A stretch of DNA of 5,339 bases, taken from contig JAESUE010000008.1 of the NCBI GenBank assembly GCA_016763235.1, positions 1-5,339 of the forward strand, in the 5' to 3' direction. A program made the translations under genes and the position numbers. This DNA is from Pseudomonadales bacterium. Its GTDB lineage: Bacteria; Pseudomonadota; Gammaproteobacteria; Pseudomonadales; UBA3067. Numbering within the stretch: the stretch's first letter is position 1; each line of letters opens with the position of its first letter. This document shows, in pieces, positions 1 through 5,339 of the stretch. The notes beneath the pieces are model-generated. The model was not told where the DNA came from and searched no databases. It saw only the letters and a program-made list of their open reading frames with translations.

Positions 1-587
1 ACTTCCATAGCAAAAATAACGCCTGCAATGGGAGTATTAAAAGAAGCAGAAATAGCCGCCGCAGTGCCACAACCGATCAAAGACCGGATGGCGTTATTGG
101 GTAAAGCAAGCCTTTGTCCGAGTTGCGAGCTTATGGCGGCCCCCAAATGCACGGCAGCTCCCTCTCTTCCCGCTGAATGCCCACTGAGGATGGAAAGAGC
201 GCCGGCAAAAAATTGCACCAGAAAGCTTTTTAATGAAAGCTCCCCTTGGTGGTTATTGAGTCTTTCAATGACGTGAGCAACGCCGACTCTTCTTTCCGAT
301 TTATTAAGAAAGTGGAAGATGACGCCAATCATTAGGGCGCCACCCAAGGGCAGGAGGAAGCGCAGCAGGCTAGGCAACTGCTCATAGCCCTCTGTGTTAG
401 CATCGGGTAGAAACATGGCCTGAGGGCCTTCAAAGGCCATGCGAAATAAGGCGACGACCAGACCAGTTAAAATTCCACAGGTAAAACCGAGCGCAGATAA
501 CTGTGTTAGCGCCCGGCGTGATGCCAGCTGATTTCTTAAAGATGCGAGGGAAAATCGTTCGTACAAGAAAATTCCTTGTCTTTGCAT
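1..587 (-). CDS. ClC-family chloride channel/transporter, N-terminal part (runs off left edge)
   Basis: This is an integral inner-membrane protein of the ClC family, which moves chloride or related anions, often in exchange for protons. Only about 195 residues are present, because the frame is still open at position 1. The family signature GREG lies at residues 140-143 (bases 170-159), and Glu142 matches the gating glutamate (Glu148 of E. coli ClcA). Next come GCGTAAAISASFNTP and AGVIFAMEV, typical of the following ClC helices. Hydrophobic segments at about residues 27-47 and 73-93 fit the first membrane helices. Two features differ from the textbook protein. GREGP reads GREGA, and the segment where GSGIP is expected reads VGVAH (residues 101-105), so the selectivity-filter serine appears to be glycine. 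I placed the start at ATG 587, which has no good ribosome site. TTG 566 is an alternative, preceded by AGGA at a 6-base spacing. The gene is divergent from argC. The family call is firm; the transported ion is unknown. Confidence 0.92.
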   Translation of the reverse strand, partial: MQRQGIFLYERFSLASLRNQLASRRALTQLSALGFTCGILTGLVVALFRMAFEGPQAMFLPDANTEGYEQLPSLLRFLLPLGGALMIGVIFHFLNKSERRVGVAHVIERLNNHQGELSLKSFLVQFFAGALSILSGHSAGREGAAVHLGAAISSQLGQRLALPNNAIRSLIGCGTAAAISASFNTPIAGVIFAME

Positions 588-616
588 TGCGAATTTAGTG
601 GGAAGGCGATTATTCT
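587..616 (+). promoter_or_regulatory. Possible sigma-70 promoter for argC
   Basis: A TTGCGA hexamer (587-592) and a TATTCT hexamer (611-616) are separated by 18 bases. Each matches the sigma-70 consensus at 4 of 6 positions. Transcription would begin near 623 and leave a leader of about 65 bases before argC. This is the best candidate I see in the divergent clc-argC intergenic region. I found no convincing palindromic ARG box around it. The call rests on pattern matching by eye only. Confidence 0.28.
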
Positions 617-677
617 TACAGAAGGACGTGGCTTAGCGGAAGCTCTTTCTTTAAATTGAGCAATTAACAACAAGTAT

Positions 678-682
678 AGGGG
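678..682 (+). promoter_or_regulatory. Ribosome binding site that decides the argC start
   Basis: AGGGG at 678-682 sits 6 bases before GTG 689, which is ideal spacing. It directly abuts TTG 683, the other in-frame start candidate, with no spacing at all. This favours GTG 689 as the argC start. Confidence 0.7.
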
Positions 683-688
683 TTGATC

Positions 689-1732
689 GTGGTAAAAGTG
701 GGTGTAGTGGGGGGAACAGGTTATACCGGAGTGGAGTTATTGCGTTTGCTAGCAGGTCATCCTGAGGCAAGTCTGCAGTGTGTAACATCACGTTCTGAAA
801 AGGGGGTGTTGGTTTCTTCTCTTTATCCCAACTTGCGTGGTTTTGTAGATATTCCCTTTACAGAACCCAGTATCGAAACCCTGAGTCAGTGCGACGTGGT
901 CTTTTTTGCGACACCTAATGGCGTGGCGATGAAATCGGTACCCGCCTTGCTTGCAGCAGGGGTAAAAGTGATAGACCTCGCTGCTGACTTTCGATTAAAA
1001 GACGAAGCGCAGTGGCAGCAGTGGTATGGCATGGAACACGCGTGCCCTGAGCTCTTAAAAGAGGCCGTATATGGTTTGCCAGAGGTCAACCGCGAGGCCA
1101 TCAAGCAAGCGCGATTGGTGGCTTGTCCTGGCTGTTATCCCACCGCTGTGCAATTGGGTTTCTTGCCCCTTCTGCAAAATGGATTGATTGATCCCCAACG
1201 CCTTATTGCTGATGTTAAATCGGGGGTGAGTGGAGCTGGGCGCAGCGCTGCAGTGGGCTCTCTGCTTAGTGAAGCGTCCGAAAACTTCAAAGCCTATGGA
1301 GTAAGCGGCCATCGACACCTGCCTGAAATTCAGCAAGGCCTGCAAAAAGCAACGGCAAGTCCAATCGCGCTGACCTTTGTGCCCCATTTAACCCCGATGA
1401 TTCGTGGAATTCATGCTACTTTATATGGAGAGCTACTTTCAAATATTGATAAAACAGAGCATGAGCTTCATGACTTATTTGTCGATGCGTACAGAAACGA
1501 GCCATTTGTAGATGTATTACCGCCCAATGTATACCCTGAAACACGCAGTGTAAAAGGTTCGAATACCTGCCGTATTGCAGTTTGTCGTCCCCAGCAAGGC
1601 AGGCAAATTGTTGTTTTGTCCGTTATTGATAACCTTTGCAAAGGCGCAGCGGGTCAGGCGGTGCAAAATATGAACCTGATGTTGGGTTTTGCGGAAGATG
1701 CAGGCTTGGATCGCCCCCCATTATTACCATAG
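689..1732 (+). CDS. argC: N-acetyl-gamma-glutamyl-phosphate reductase
   Basis: ArgC carries out the NADPH-dependent reduction of N-acetyl-glutamyl-5-phosphate to N-acetyl-glutamate-5-semialdehyde, the third step of arginine (ornithine) biosynthesis, in the cytoplasm. The product is 347 residues, normal for the long bacterial form. The N-terminal dinucleotide-binding loop GGTGYTG is at residues 8-14. The catalytic cysteine lies in CPGCYPT (Cys149), and the conserved GHRHLPEI segment, which carries the active-site histidine, is at about 207-214. A KSGVSGAGR stretch (177-185) and the NLCKGAAGQAVQN motif near the C-terminus are also typical. I chose GTG 689 because the resulting MVKVGVVGG is the usual ArgC N-terminus and AGGGG lies 6 bases upstream; starting at TTG 683 would add two residues. 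The next gene begins 18 bases downstream, so co-transcription is likely. All key residues are intact. Confidence 0.97.
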   Translation: MVKVGVVGGTGYTGVELLRLLAGHPEASLQCVTSRSEKGVLVSSLYPNLRGFVDIPFTEPSIETLSQCDVVFFATPNGVAMKSVPALLAAGVKVIDLAADFRLKDEAQWQQWYGMEHACPELLKEAVYGLPEVNREAIKQARLVACPGCYPTAVQLGFLPLLQNGLIDPQRLIADVKSGVSGAGRSAAVGSLLSEASENFKAYGVSGHRHLPEIQQGLQKATASPIALTFVPHLTPMIRGIHATLYGELLSNIDKTEHELHDLFVDAYRNEPFVDVLPPNVYPETRSVKGSNTCRIAVCRPQQGRQIVVLSVIDNLCKGAAGQAVQNMNLMLGFAEDAGLDRPPLLP

Positions 1733-1750
1733 GGAAATGTTAATCGCTTC

Positions 1751-2473
1751 ATGGCAAGTAAACGCTCTTCTATAATTATTAAGCAGACAGACCTTGGTCG
1801 CCGTAAAATATTTCTTGGCCTGTCTGCACTTTTTATTTTCATCTCCATCGGTTTGGCATTTTTTCTTGGCTATCGCTATGGTTTTGATGGGCTTGAGCGG
1901 ATGACATCTGAAAACCTGGCCTTAACAGAGCAGGAGGTGGCTCAAAATAAAGAGCTTGAGGGCATTAATTTAAGGCTGTCAGTGGCCGAGCACGGTAGCG
2001 AAGTAACCCGCATTGCAGCCGAGGAAGTACGCTTAGCGAATAAAAGCCTGCGCGAAGAAATGCTTGAGCTTGAAGAACTCGTGACATTTTATCGTGGGGT
2101 TATGAGCCCAAACAAAAACAAGCGAGGCTTGCAGGTTGAGCGCTTCAACCTAGAGCGGTTTGGGGATAAGCGTTTTCGCTATAAGCTGATACTTGCTCAG
2201 ATTGCGGATCATCGGCGTTATATCGATGGTCGAGTATTTCTTAAGTTAATTGGTGAAAAAAATGGCGAGAAAGCGAATTTAACGCTTTATTTAAGAGTAA
2301 ATAATGAAGATAAGAAGCAAGGCCGTTTCCGCTTTCGTTATTTTCAGAAATTTGGCGGAGAGATTTCTCTCCCTGTAGGGTTTGAGCCAAACTTGATCAC
2401 TGTGACTGCAGAGTCCAGGGGTCGGAATGCGGTTAAAATCTCTCGAGACTTTTCTTGGGAGCCGCAGCAATAG
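1751..2473 (+). CDS. Single-pass membrane coiled-coil protein, DUF6776 type
   Basis: The protein has 240 residues and no known function. A short basic N-terminus (residues 1-19, including GRRK) is followed by one hydrophobic helix at about 20-41. Next comes an acidic, leucine- and glutamate-rich stretch at about 48-115 that should form a coiled coil. The C-terminal domain (about 126-238) is rich in beta-type residues and ends in LPVGFEPNLITV and a basic stretch. This matches the architecture of the uncharacterised family I know as DUF6776, found next to argC and a bactofilin gene in pseudomonads. By the positive-inside rule, the coiled coil and C-terminal domain should be periplasmic. ATG 1751 is the only usable start after the in-frame stop at 1730. 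The nearest purine-rich site, AGGGA at 1731-1735, is 15 bases away, so initiation may depend on coupling to argC. A structural role in the envelope with the bactofilin encoded downstream is plausible but unproven. Confidence 0.85.
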   Translation: MASKRSSIIIKQTDLGRRKIFLGLSALFIFISIGLAFFLGYRYGFDGLERMTSENLALTEQEVAQNKELEGINLRLSVAEHGSEVTRIAAEEVRLANKSLREEMLELEELVTFYRGVMSPNKNKRGLQVERFNLERFGDKRFRYKLILAQIADHRRYIDGRVFLKLIGEKNGEKANLTLYLRVNNEDKKQGRFRFRYFQKFGGEISLPVGFEPNLITVTAESRGRNAVKISRDFSWEPQQ

Positions 2474-2566
2474 GCTTTGGTTAATTAAGTTGGAGTAGCT
2501 ATTCCGCATGCATCTCAGCGCACATTCAATTTTGAGCAGCTGTAGAGTCCGTTGAATAGACACCAG

Positions 2567-2571
2567 AAGGA
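2567..2571 (+). promoter_or_regulatory. Ribosome binding site of the bactofilin gene
   Basis: AAGGA at 2567-2571 lies 8 bases before ATG 2580. It is the clearest Shine-Dalgarno match in the window apart from that of argC, and it supports this start. Confidence 0.7.
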
Positions 2572-2579
2572 ATAGAGTT

Positions 2580-3008
2580 ATGTTAGGAAAAGGGAAAAAT
2601 AAGGCTCACAACATAGATGCCTTGATTTCAGCTAATGTGGAGGTCACAGGAGACATTCACTTTAGTGGTGGCATTCAGATTGATGGCAAGGTGCGTGGTA
2701 ATATAGAGGCCGACAGTGGAGCCAAAGGTTTGCTGCGAATTAGTGAACATGGTGCCGTGAACGGTGAAATTCATGCGCCATATGTGGAAATTGATGGCCG
2801 TGTAGAGGGGGATGTGTATGCAGCAGAGCATCTCGAACTCTCCCCGAATGCTTGTATTACGGGTAACGTTTATTACAGCTCTATTGAAATGCTGCGTGGC
2901 GCTCAAGTGAACGGCAGCCTGCTTCATAGGGAGGATGCAGCGACAGCGCGGCAGTCCAAAGGTGGTGCAGATACGACTGATAATGGGAGCGGTTTAGCTG
3001 TTGAGTAA
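2580..3008 (+). CDS. Bactofilin (polymer-forming cytoskeletal protein)
   Basis: Bactofilins assemble without nucleotide into filaments of stacked right-handed beta-helices. They often sit under the inner membrane and position cell-wall enzymes. This one has 142 residues, which is typical for a small single-domain member. The beta-helix core spans about residues 14-117 and shows the characteristic short glycine-punctuated repeats, such as VTGDIHFSGGIQIDGKVRGN, then VEIDGRVEGDVYA and ACITGNVYY. The N-terminus (MLGKGKNKAHN) is short and basic and could touch the membrane. The C-terminal tail (about 118-142) is polar, rich in Gly, Ala and Thr, and probably disordered, as in other bactofilins. The gene follows the DUF6776-type membrane protein after a 106-bp gap that may hold its own weak promoter. 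An M23 peptidase, the class of enzyme bactofilins partner with elsewhere, is encoded about 1.6 kb downstream on the other strand. The family call is firm; the cellular role here is inferred. Confidence 0.93.
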   Translation: MLGKGKNKAHNIDALISANVEVTGDIHFSGGIQIDGKVRGNIEADSGAKGLLRISEHGAVNGEIHAPYVEIDGRVEGDVYAAEHLELSPNACITGNVYYSSIEMLRGAQVNGSLLHREDAATARQSKGGADTTDNGSGLAVE

Positions 3009-3009
3009 A

Positions 3010-3034
3010 AAGACCAACTATTTTGGTTGGTTTT
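3010..3034 (+). terminator. Putative rho-independent terminator after the bactofilin gene
   Basis: ACCAAC (3013-3018) is exactly complementary to GTTGGT (3026-3031), with a 7-base loop. The stem can extend to 9 pairs through one G-U pair and two A-T pairs (3010-3012 with 3032-3034). It begins 2 bases after the stop codon TAA 3006-3008. The T-run is only four bases and is partly taken up by the stem, so it may terminate weakly. It would separate argC-DUF6776-bactofilin from erpA. Confidence 0.6.
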
Positions 3035-3142
3035 AAGTGTCTAATCCTCATATACTAGTTGCTAGAAGGTCTTGTTTAGGCTTTACATGGCTTAGATAGG
3101 GTGACTGACTGCGCACAGCAATGGCGCATGATCTCGCCTCCT

Positions 3143-3172
3143 TTGCCTATGGACTAACAATATAGATATAAA
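3143..3172 (+). promoter_or_regulatory. Possible promoter just upstream of erpA
   Basis: TTGCCT (3143-3148) and TATAAA (3167-3172) are separated by 18 bases in a locally AT-rich stretch. Transcription from here would start near 3179 and leave an unusually short leader before ATG 3190, so a more distal promoter in the 181-bp gap is equally possible. erpA is often controlled by IscR in enterobacteria, but I could not find a convincing IscR site here. Confidence 0.25.
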
Positions 3173-3189
3173 TATGGGGTGGTTAGAAA

Positions 3190-3528
3190 ATGAGTAGTGC
3201 AGAGCCGGTTCATATGAGCGAATCCGCAGCGAAGAAAGTGAAAACCTTGCTTCAGGAAGAACAAAACCAAGATCTGAGTTTGCGCGTATACATAACGGGT
3301 GGTGGTTGCGCCGGTTTTTCTTACGGCTTCAAGTTTGATGAAGCAGCAAATGAAGACGATACCATTGTGGAGCGTGATGGCGTGAGAATGCTGGTAGACG
3401 CGCTCAGCATTCAATATTTGATGGGTGCTACCGTTGATTATACCGAGGGTCTGCAAGGCTCCCGCTTTACCGTTGAGAACCCAGGTGCCACGTCCACGTG
3501 TGGTTGTGGTTCATCCTTTTCAGTCTAA
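3190..3528 (+). CDS. erpA: A-type iron-sulfur carrier protein ErpA
   Basis: ErpA receives Fe-S clusters from the assembly scaffold and delivers them to apo-enzymes, notably those of isoprenoid synthesis (IspG and IspH) and respiration, in the cytoplasm. The product is 112 residues, against about 114 in E. coli. It carries the three cluster-binding cysteines of the HesB/IscA/ErpA family: Cys40 in GGGCAGFSYGF, and Cys104 and Cys106 in the C-terminal TCGCGSSF. It is called ErpA rather than IscA because of close overall resemblance to ErpA, including the VDALSIQYLMGATVDYTEGLQGSRF segment pattern at residues 69-95, and because it stands alone without isc genes. ATG 3190 follows an in-frame TAG at 3184, so no longer start exists. 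The purine-rich GGGGTGG (3176-3182) is the likely ribosome site. The gene probably has its own promoter. It converges on anmK, and the stop codons overlap by 4 bases. Confidence 0.95.
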   Translation: MSSAEPVHMSESAAKKVKTLLQEEQNQDLSLRVYITGGGCAGFSYGFKFDEAANEDDTIVERDGVRMLVDALSIQYLMGATVDYTEGLQGSRFTVENPGATSTCGCGSSFSV

Positions 3529-4643
3529 CCAGCGGGATAAACCCCGCCGAGAATGAGATCCCTGTCTGCGCCAGTCACGCTGGCTCGATTGCCTGATAAT
3601 GAATTCATGGTTCTATATGCCAACCAGGCAAAAGCTGTCGCCTCTACGGCGTTAACATCTATTCCTAACTTGTCAGTTGTTTCGAGAGCATAGTCGCTGA
3701 GTAAGCTGGCTATGCGCGCAACAAGAAAGCTATTTTTAGCACCTCCTCCGCATAGCAGTACCTCATCGCCCTTATTAGTATGTTGCTGGATTGCCGTACT
3801 GATACTCCTCGCTGTCAGCTCGCATAACGTTCGTTGAATGTCTTTTTCGGGCAGGTTCTCATACTTCGACAGTATTTGTTTTAGCCAGCTAGAGCTGAAC
3901 TCTTCACGCCCCGTGCTTTTGGGAGCACTTTGGCAAAAGTATTGATGACCAATAAAATCTTCTAGCAAGATTTTATTGAGCTGCCCGCTGCGCGCCCACT
4001 CACCATCGTTATCGTAAGCCTGGTTTAAATGCGTCTGAACCCAATAGTCCATAAGTGTATTGCCGGGGCCAGTATCAAAACCGAGCAAGTGGTGCTTGGG
4101 ATTGCTGCTGAGTAAGCTGATATTAGCAATTCCACCGACATTCAAAATAACACGGGTTTTATTCTGATCAAAAAACTGGAATTGATGAAATGCTGGCACG
4201 AGCGGCGCGCCTTGGCCTCCTGCAGCCATATCTTTCGCGCGAAAATCAGCAACCGTCGTGATTCCCGTTCTGTATGCAATAACGCTTGGGTTGCCGATTT
4301 GAAGAGTAAAGGGGTGCTGAAGTCGAGGCCGATGGCGGATGGTCTGCCCGTGGCTGCCGATAGCGTGGATGTCTTTGGAGCTTAGCTTTTGCCTATCAAG
4401 AAGTAATAATACGGCTTCTGAAAACAGCTCGCCAAGCACTTGATCAAGCTCCCCTGCTCGGTCGATCTCATTGTATCCGGGCTGGCAGAGTTCGGAAATG
4501 TCGCGCTGCACTTGTGTTGGAATAGGGTGCTCGTAAAAGCCCTCTACCTTCGCTTTTTCTTGAGGAAAGGAAACCAGTGCAACATCAACAGCATCAACAC
4601 TGGTGCCCGACATCAAGCCAATATAAAGCAGATCAGAGCTCAT
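3525..4643 (-). CDS. anmK: Anhydro-N-acetylmuramic acid kinase
   Basis: AnmK hydrolytically opens and phosphorylates 1,6-anhydro-MurNAc, released by lytic transglycosylases, to MurNAc-6-phosphate. This is a peptidoglycan recycling step in the cytoplasm. The product is 372 residues, a normal length. The N-terminal phosphate-binding motif is GLMSGTSVDAVD (9-20). Further family motifs are GSHGQT (97-101 region), ADFRAKDMAAGGQGAPLVP (132-150), GFDTGPGN (188-195, where Asp190 should be the catalytic base), YDNDGEWA (210-217), PKSTGREEF (241-249) and CGGGAKN (298-304). One small departure is Ala18 where most members have Gly (GTSxDGxD). ATG 4643 lies inside the end of the M23 peptidase gene; the two reading frames overlap by 11 bp. 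No strong ribosome site is visible, so translation is probably coupled to that gene. The 3' end overlaps the erpA stop. Confidence 0.96.
   Translation of the reverse strand: MSSDLLYIGLMSGTSVDAVDVALVSFPQEKAKVEGFYEHPIPTQVQRDISELCQPGYNEIDRAGELDQVLGELFSEAVLLLLDRQKLSSKDIHAIGSHGQTIRHRPRLQHPFTLQIGNPSVIAYRTGITTVADFRAKDMAAGGQGAPLVPAFHQFQFFDQNKTRVILNVGGIANISLLSSNPKHHLLGFDTGPGNTLMDYWVQTHLNQAYDNDGEWARSGQLNKILLEDFIGHQYFCQSAPKSTGREEFSSSWLKQILSKYENLPEKDIQRTLCELTARSISTAIQQHTNKGDEVLLCGGGAKNSFLVARIASLLSDYALETTDKLGIDVNAVEATAFAWLAYRTMNSLSGNRASVTGADRDLILGGVYPAG
3532..3547. repeat. Small GC-rich inverted repeat at the erpA/anmK convergence
   Basis: GCGGG (3532-3536) and CCCGC (3543-3547) can form a 5-bp stem with a 6-base loop. 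It lies 4 bases after the erpA stop, inside the last codons of anmK (encoding the final GVYPA). There is no T-run on either strand, so it is at best a pause or 3'-end-protecting hairpin, and it may simply be coding sequence. Confidence 0.25.
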
Positions 4644-5339
4644 TCATTGCTAAAGTGCGCTGAGACGCGAATGCCAGCAACTGTTGCCTCAAGTGATTCG
4701 TTTGGGCTAGGAAACGTTGTTTTTCTTCGCCGTTCAGAGGGTTCGCTCTCGGTAATTTGACGGTCAAGGGGTTCCGATGAACGCCATTAATGCGGAACTC
4801 GTAATGCAAGTGAGGGCCAGTGGCCATCCCAGTGCTGCCCACGTAACCAATGATTTGCCCCTGCCTCACTCTTTTTCCAGAGCGAATACCACGAGCATAG
4901 CCATTTAAATGGGCGTACAGCGTTGTATAGCGTTGACCGTGCTTAATAACGACGGTCTTACCATAGCCACCTTTCCTTCCAGCAAGAATCACCTTGCCAT
5001 CGCCGGTTGCTTTTATGGGTGTTCCCCGCGAGGCCGCATAATCGACCCCTCTGTGCGCGCGAATGGTATGTAGGACAGGGTGCTTGCGCTTAAGGTTAAA
5101 GCGCGAACTGACGCGAGCAAAATCGACAGGAGTTCTTGTGAATTCTTTTCTAACACTTCCGCCGTTCGCAGTGAAATAAGAACCTTCTTTGTTGATCTTT
5201 TCGTAGTAAATGGCGGAAAAACGTTTTCCTTGGTTAAAGAAGTTTGCGGCGAGGATCTTGCCGTTTTTATGCTTTTTTCCATCCAGAAAGAGCTCCTCAT
5301 AAACGATATCAAAGCTATCCCCGCCTCGAATATCCAGGG
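4633..5339 (-). CDS. M23-family peptidoglycan endopeptidase, MepM-like, C-terminal part (start beyond right edge)
   Basis: This is a zinc metallopeptidase expected to cut peptide cross-links of peptidoglycan in the periplasm, as E. coli MepM does. The visible 234 residues are open at the right edge, so the N-terminal half (signal or anchor, and probably a LysM or OapA-like domain) is missing. The first part, with GGDSFDIVYEELFLDG, is the linker domain usual before the catalytic domain in MepM-like proteins. The catalytic domain begins near FARVSSRFN. Zinc ligands are His95 and Asp99 in HRGVD (bases 5055-5041) and His178 in GPHLHYEF. The supporting catalytic histidines are His143 (LYAHL) and His176. 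All are present, so the enzyme should be active. A basic, glutamine-rich tail of about 35 residues follows the domain. The gene overlaps anmK by 11 bp in a likely operon. Reading continues in a single frame across 4992-5339 with no frameshift. In Pseudomonas the equivalent gene lies between anmK and a tyrosyl-tRNA synthetase gene. Confidence 0.94.
   Translation of the reverse strand, partial: LDIRGGDSFDIVYEELFLDGKKHKNGKILAANFFNQGKRFSAIYYEKINKEGSYFTANGGSVRKEFTRTPVDFARVSSRFNLKRKHPVLHTIRAHRGVDYAASRGTPIKATGDGKVILAGRKGGYGKTVVIKHGQRYTTLYAHLNGYARGIRSGKRVRQGQIIGYVGSTGMATGPHLHYEFRINGVHRNPLTVKLPRANPLNGEEKQRFLAQTNHLRQQLLAFASQRTLAMNEL

Noticed and set aside
28..276. A plus-strand open frame of 82 codons at the left edge.
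   Set aside because: It lies antisense to the ClC gene, whose minus-strand translation has clear family motifs. The plus-strand product resembles nothing I know and has no ribosome site.
588..688. An ARG box or other arginine-responsive operator in front of argC.
   Set aside because: I could not find an 18-bp palindrome resembling the TNTGAAT/ATTCANA consensus in this stretch.
2508..2555. A 15-codon open frame from ATG 2508 in the gap before the bactofilin gene.
   Set aside because: The only purine-rich site is about 12 bases away, and the composition is not protein-like.
2524..2557. Inverted repeat ATTCAA/TTGAAT just before the bactofilin ribosome site.
   Set aside because: It has only six AT-rich pairs across a 22-base loop. 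It would be too unstable to propose as a regulatory hairpin.
3134..3160. Possible IscR binding site upstream of erpA (CCT and TATGG elements and a GACTAA half-site).
   Set aside because: Only one half of either known IscR motif type is matched, and the spacing or the second half fails. A motif-matrix scan with IscR sites from relatives would be needed to revive it.
3121..3162. A 14-codon open frame from ATG 3121 ahead of erpA, possibly a leader peptide.
   Set aside because: It has no ribosome site, no run of regulatory codons and no attenuator-like hairpins after it, so chance is the simpler explanation.
5013..5312. An open frame on the minus strand that makes the M23 gene look split or frameshifted between 4992 and 5013.
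   Set aside because: The true peptidase frame reads through from 5339 to 4633 without a stop, with conserved M23 and linker residues throughout. ATG 4992 is an internal methionine-type codon by frame, and the other frame is a shadow.
1..5339. tRNA genes, CRISPR arrays, insertion sequences, phage or defence genes.
   Set aside because: No cloverleaf-like sequence, regularly spaced repeat, terminal inverted repeat or transposase/integrase motif was seen. Coding sequence fills nearly all of the window.

Overview
The window is ordinary chromosomal DNA from a gammaproteobacterium. It holds seven protein-coding genes packed almost end to end, with no mobile element, tRNA, rRNA or CRISPR array. The gene order argC, membrane coiled-coil protein (DUF6776 type), bactofilin, erpA, then anmK and an M23 peptidase on the opposite strand, is one I know from Pseudomonas (the PA0662-PA0667 region of P. 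aeruginosa). The intermediate base composition and the protein sequences suggest a marine relative, perhaps near the Cellvibrionales, but that placement is an inference.

Layout. Positions 1-587 (minus) hold the N-terminal third of a ClC-type anion channel or transporter that runs off the left edge. A divergent intergenic region of about 100 bp separates it from argC (689-1732, plus), the third enzyme of arginine biosynthesis. Eighteen bases after argC comes a single-pass membrane protein with a coiled coil (1751-2473). After a 106-bp gap comes a bactofilin, a polymerising cytoskeletal protein (2580-3008), followed by a terminator-like hairpin. erpA (3190-3528), an A-type iron-sulfur carrier, follows. 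Its stop codon overlaps that of anmK (minus, 3525-4643), the anhydro-MurNAc kinase. anmK in turn overlaps by 11 bp the end of an M23 peptidoglycan endopeptidase (minus, 4633 to beyond the right edge).

How the genes fit together. anmK and the M23 peptidase form a cell-wall unit: one cuts peptidoglycan and the other recycles anhydro-MurNAc released by wall turnover. The bactofilin and the membrane coiled-coil protein may belong to the same wall and shape theme, because bactofilins work with M23 peptidases in other bacteria. argC and erpA are housekeeping genes lodged in this neighbourhood.

I did not find an undescribed system. The points most worth a second look are the DUF6776-bactofilin-M23 association, the non-canonical filter motifs of the ClC protein, and the lack of any space for terminators between the convergent erpA and anmK genes.
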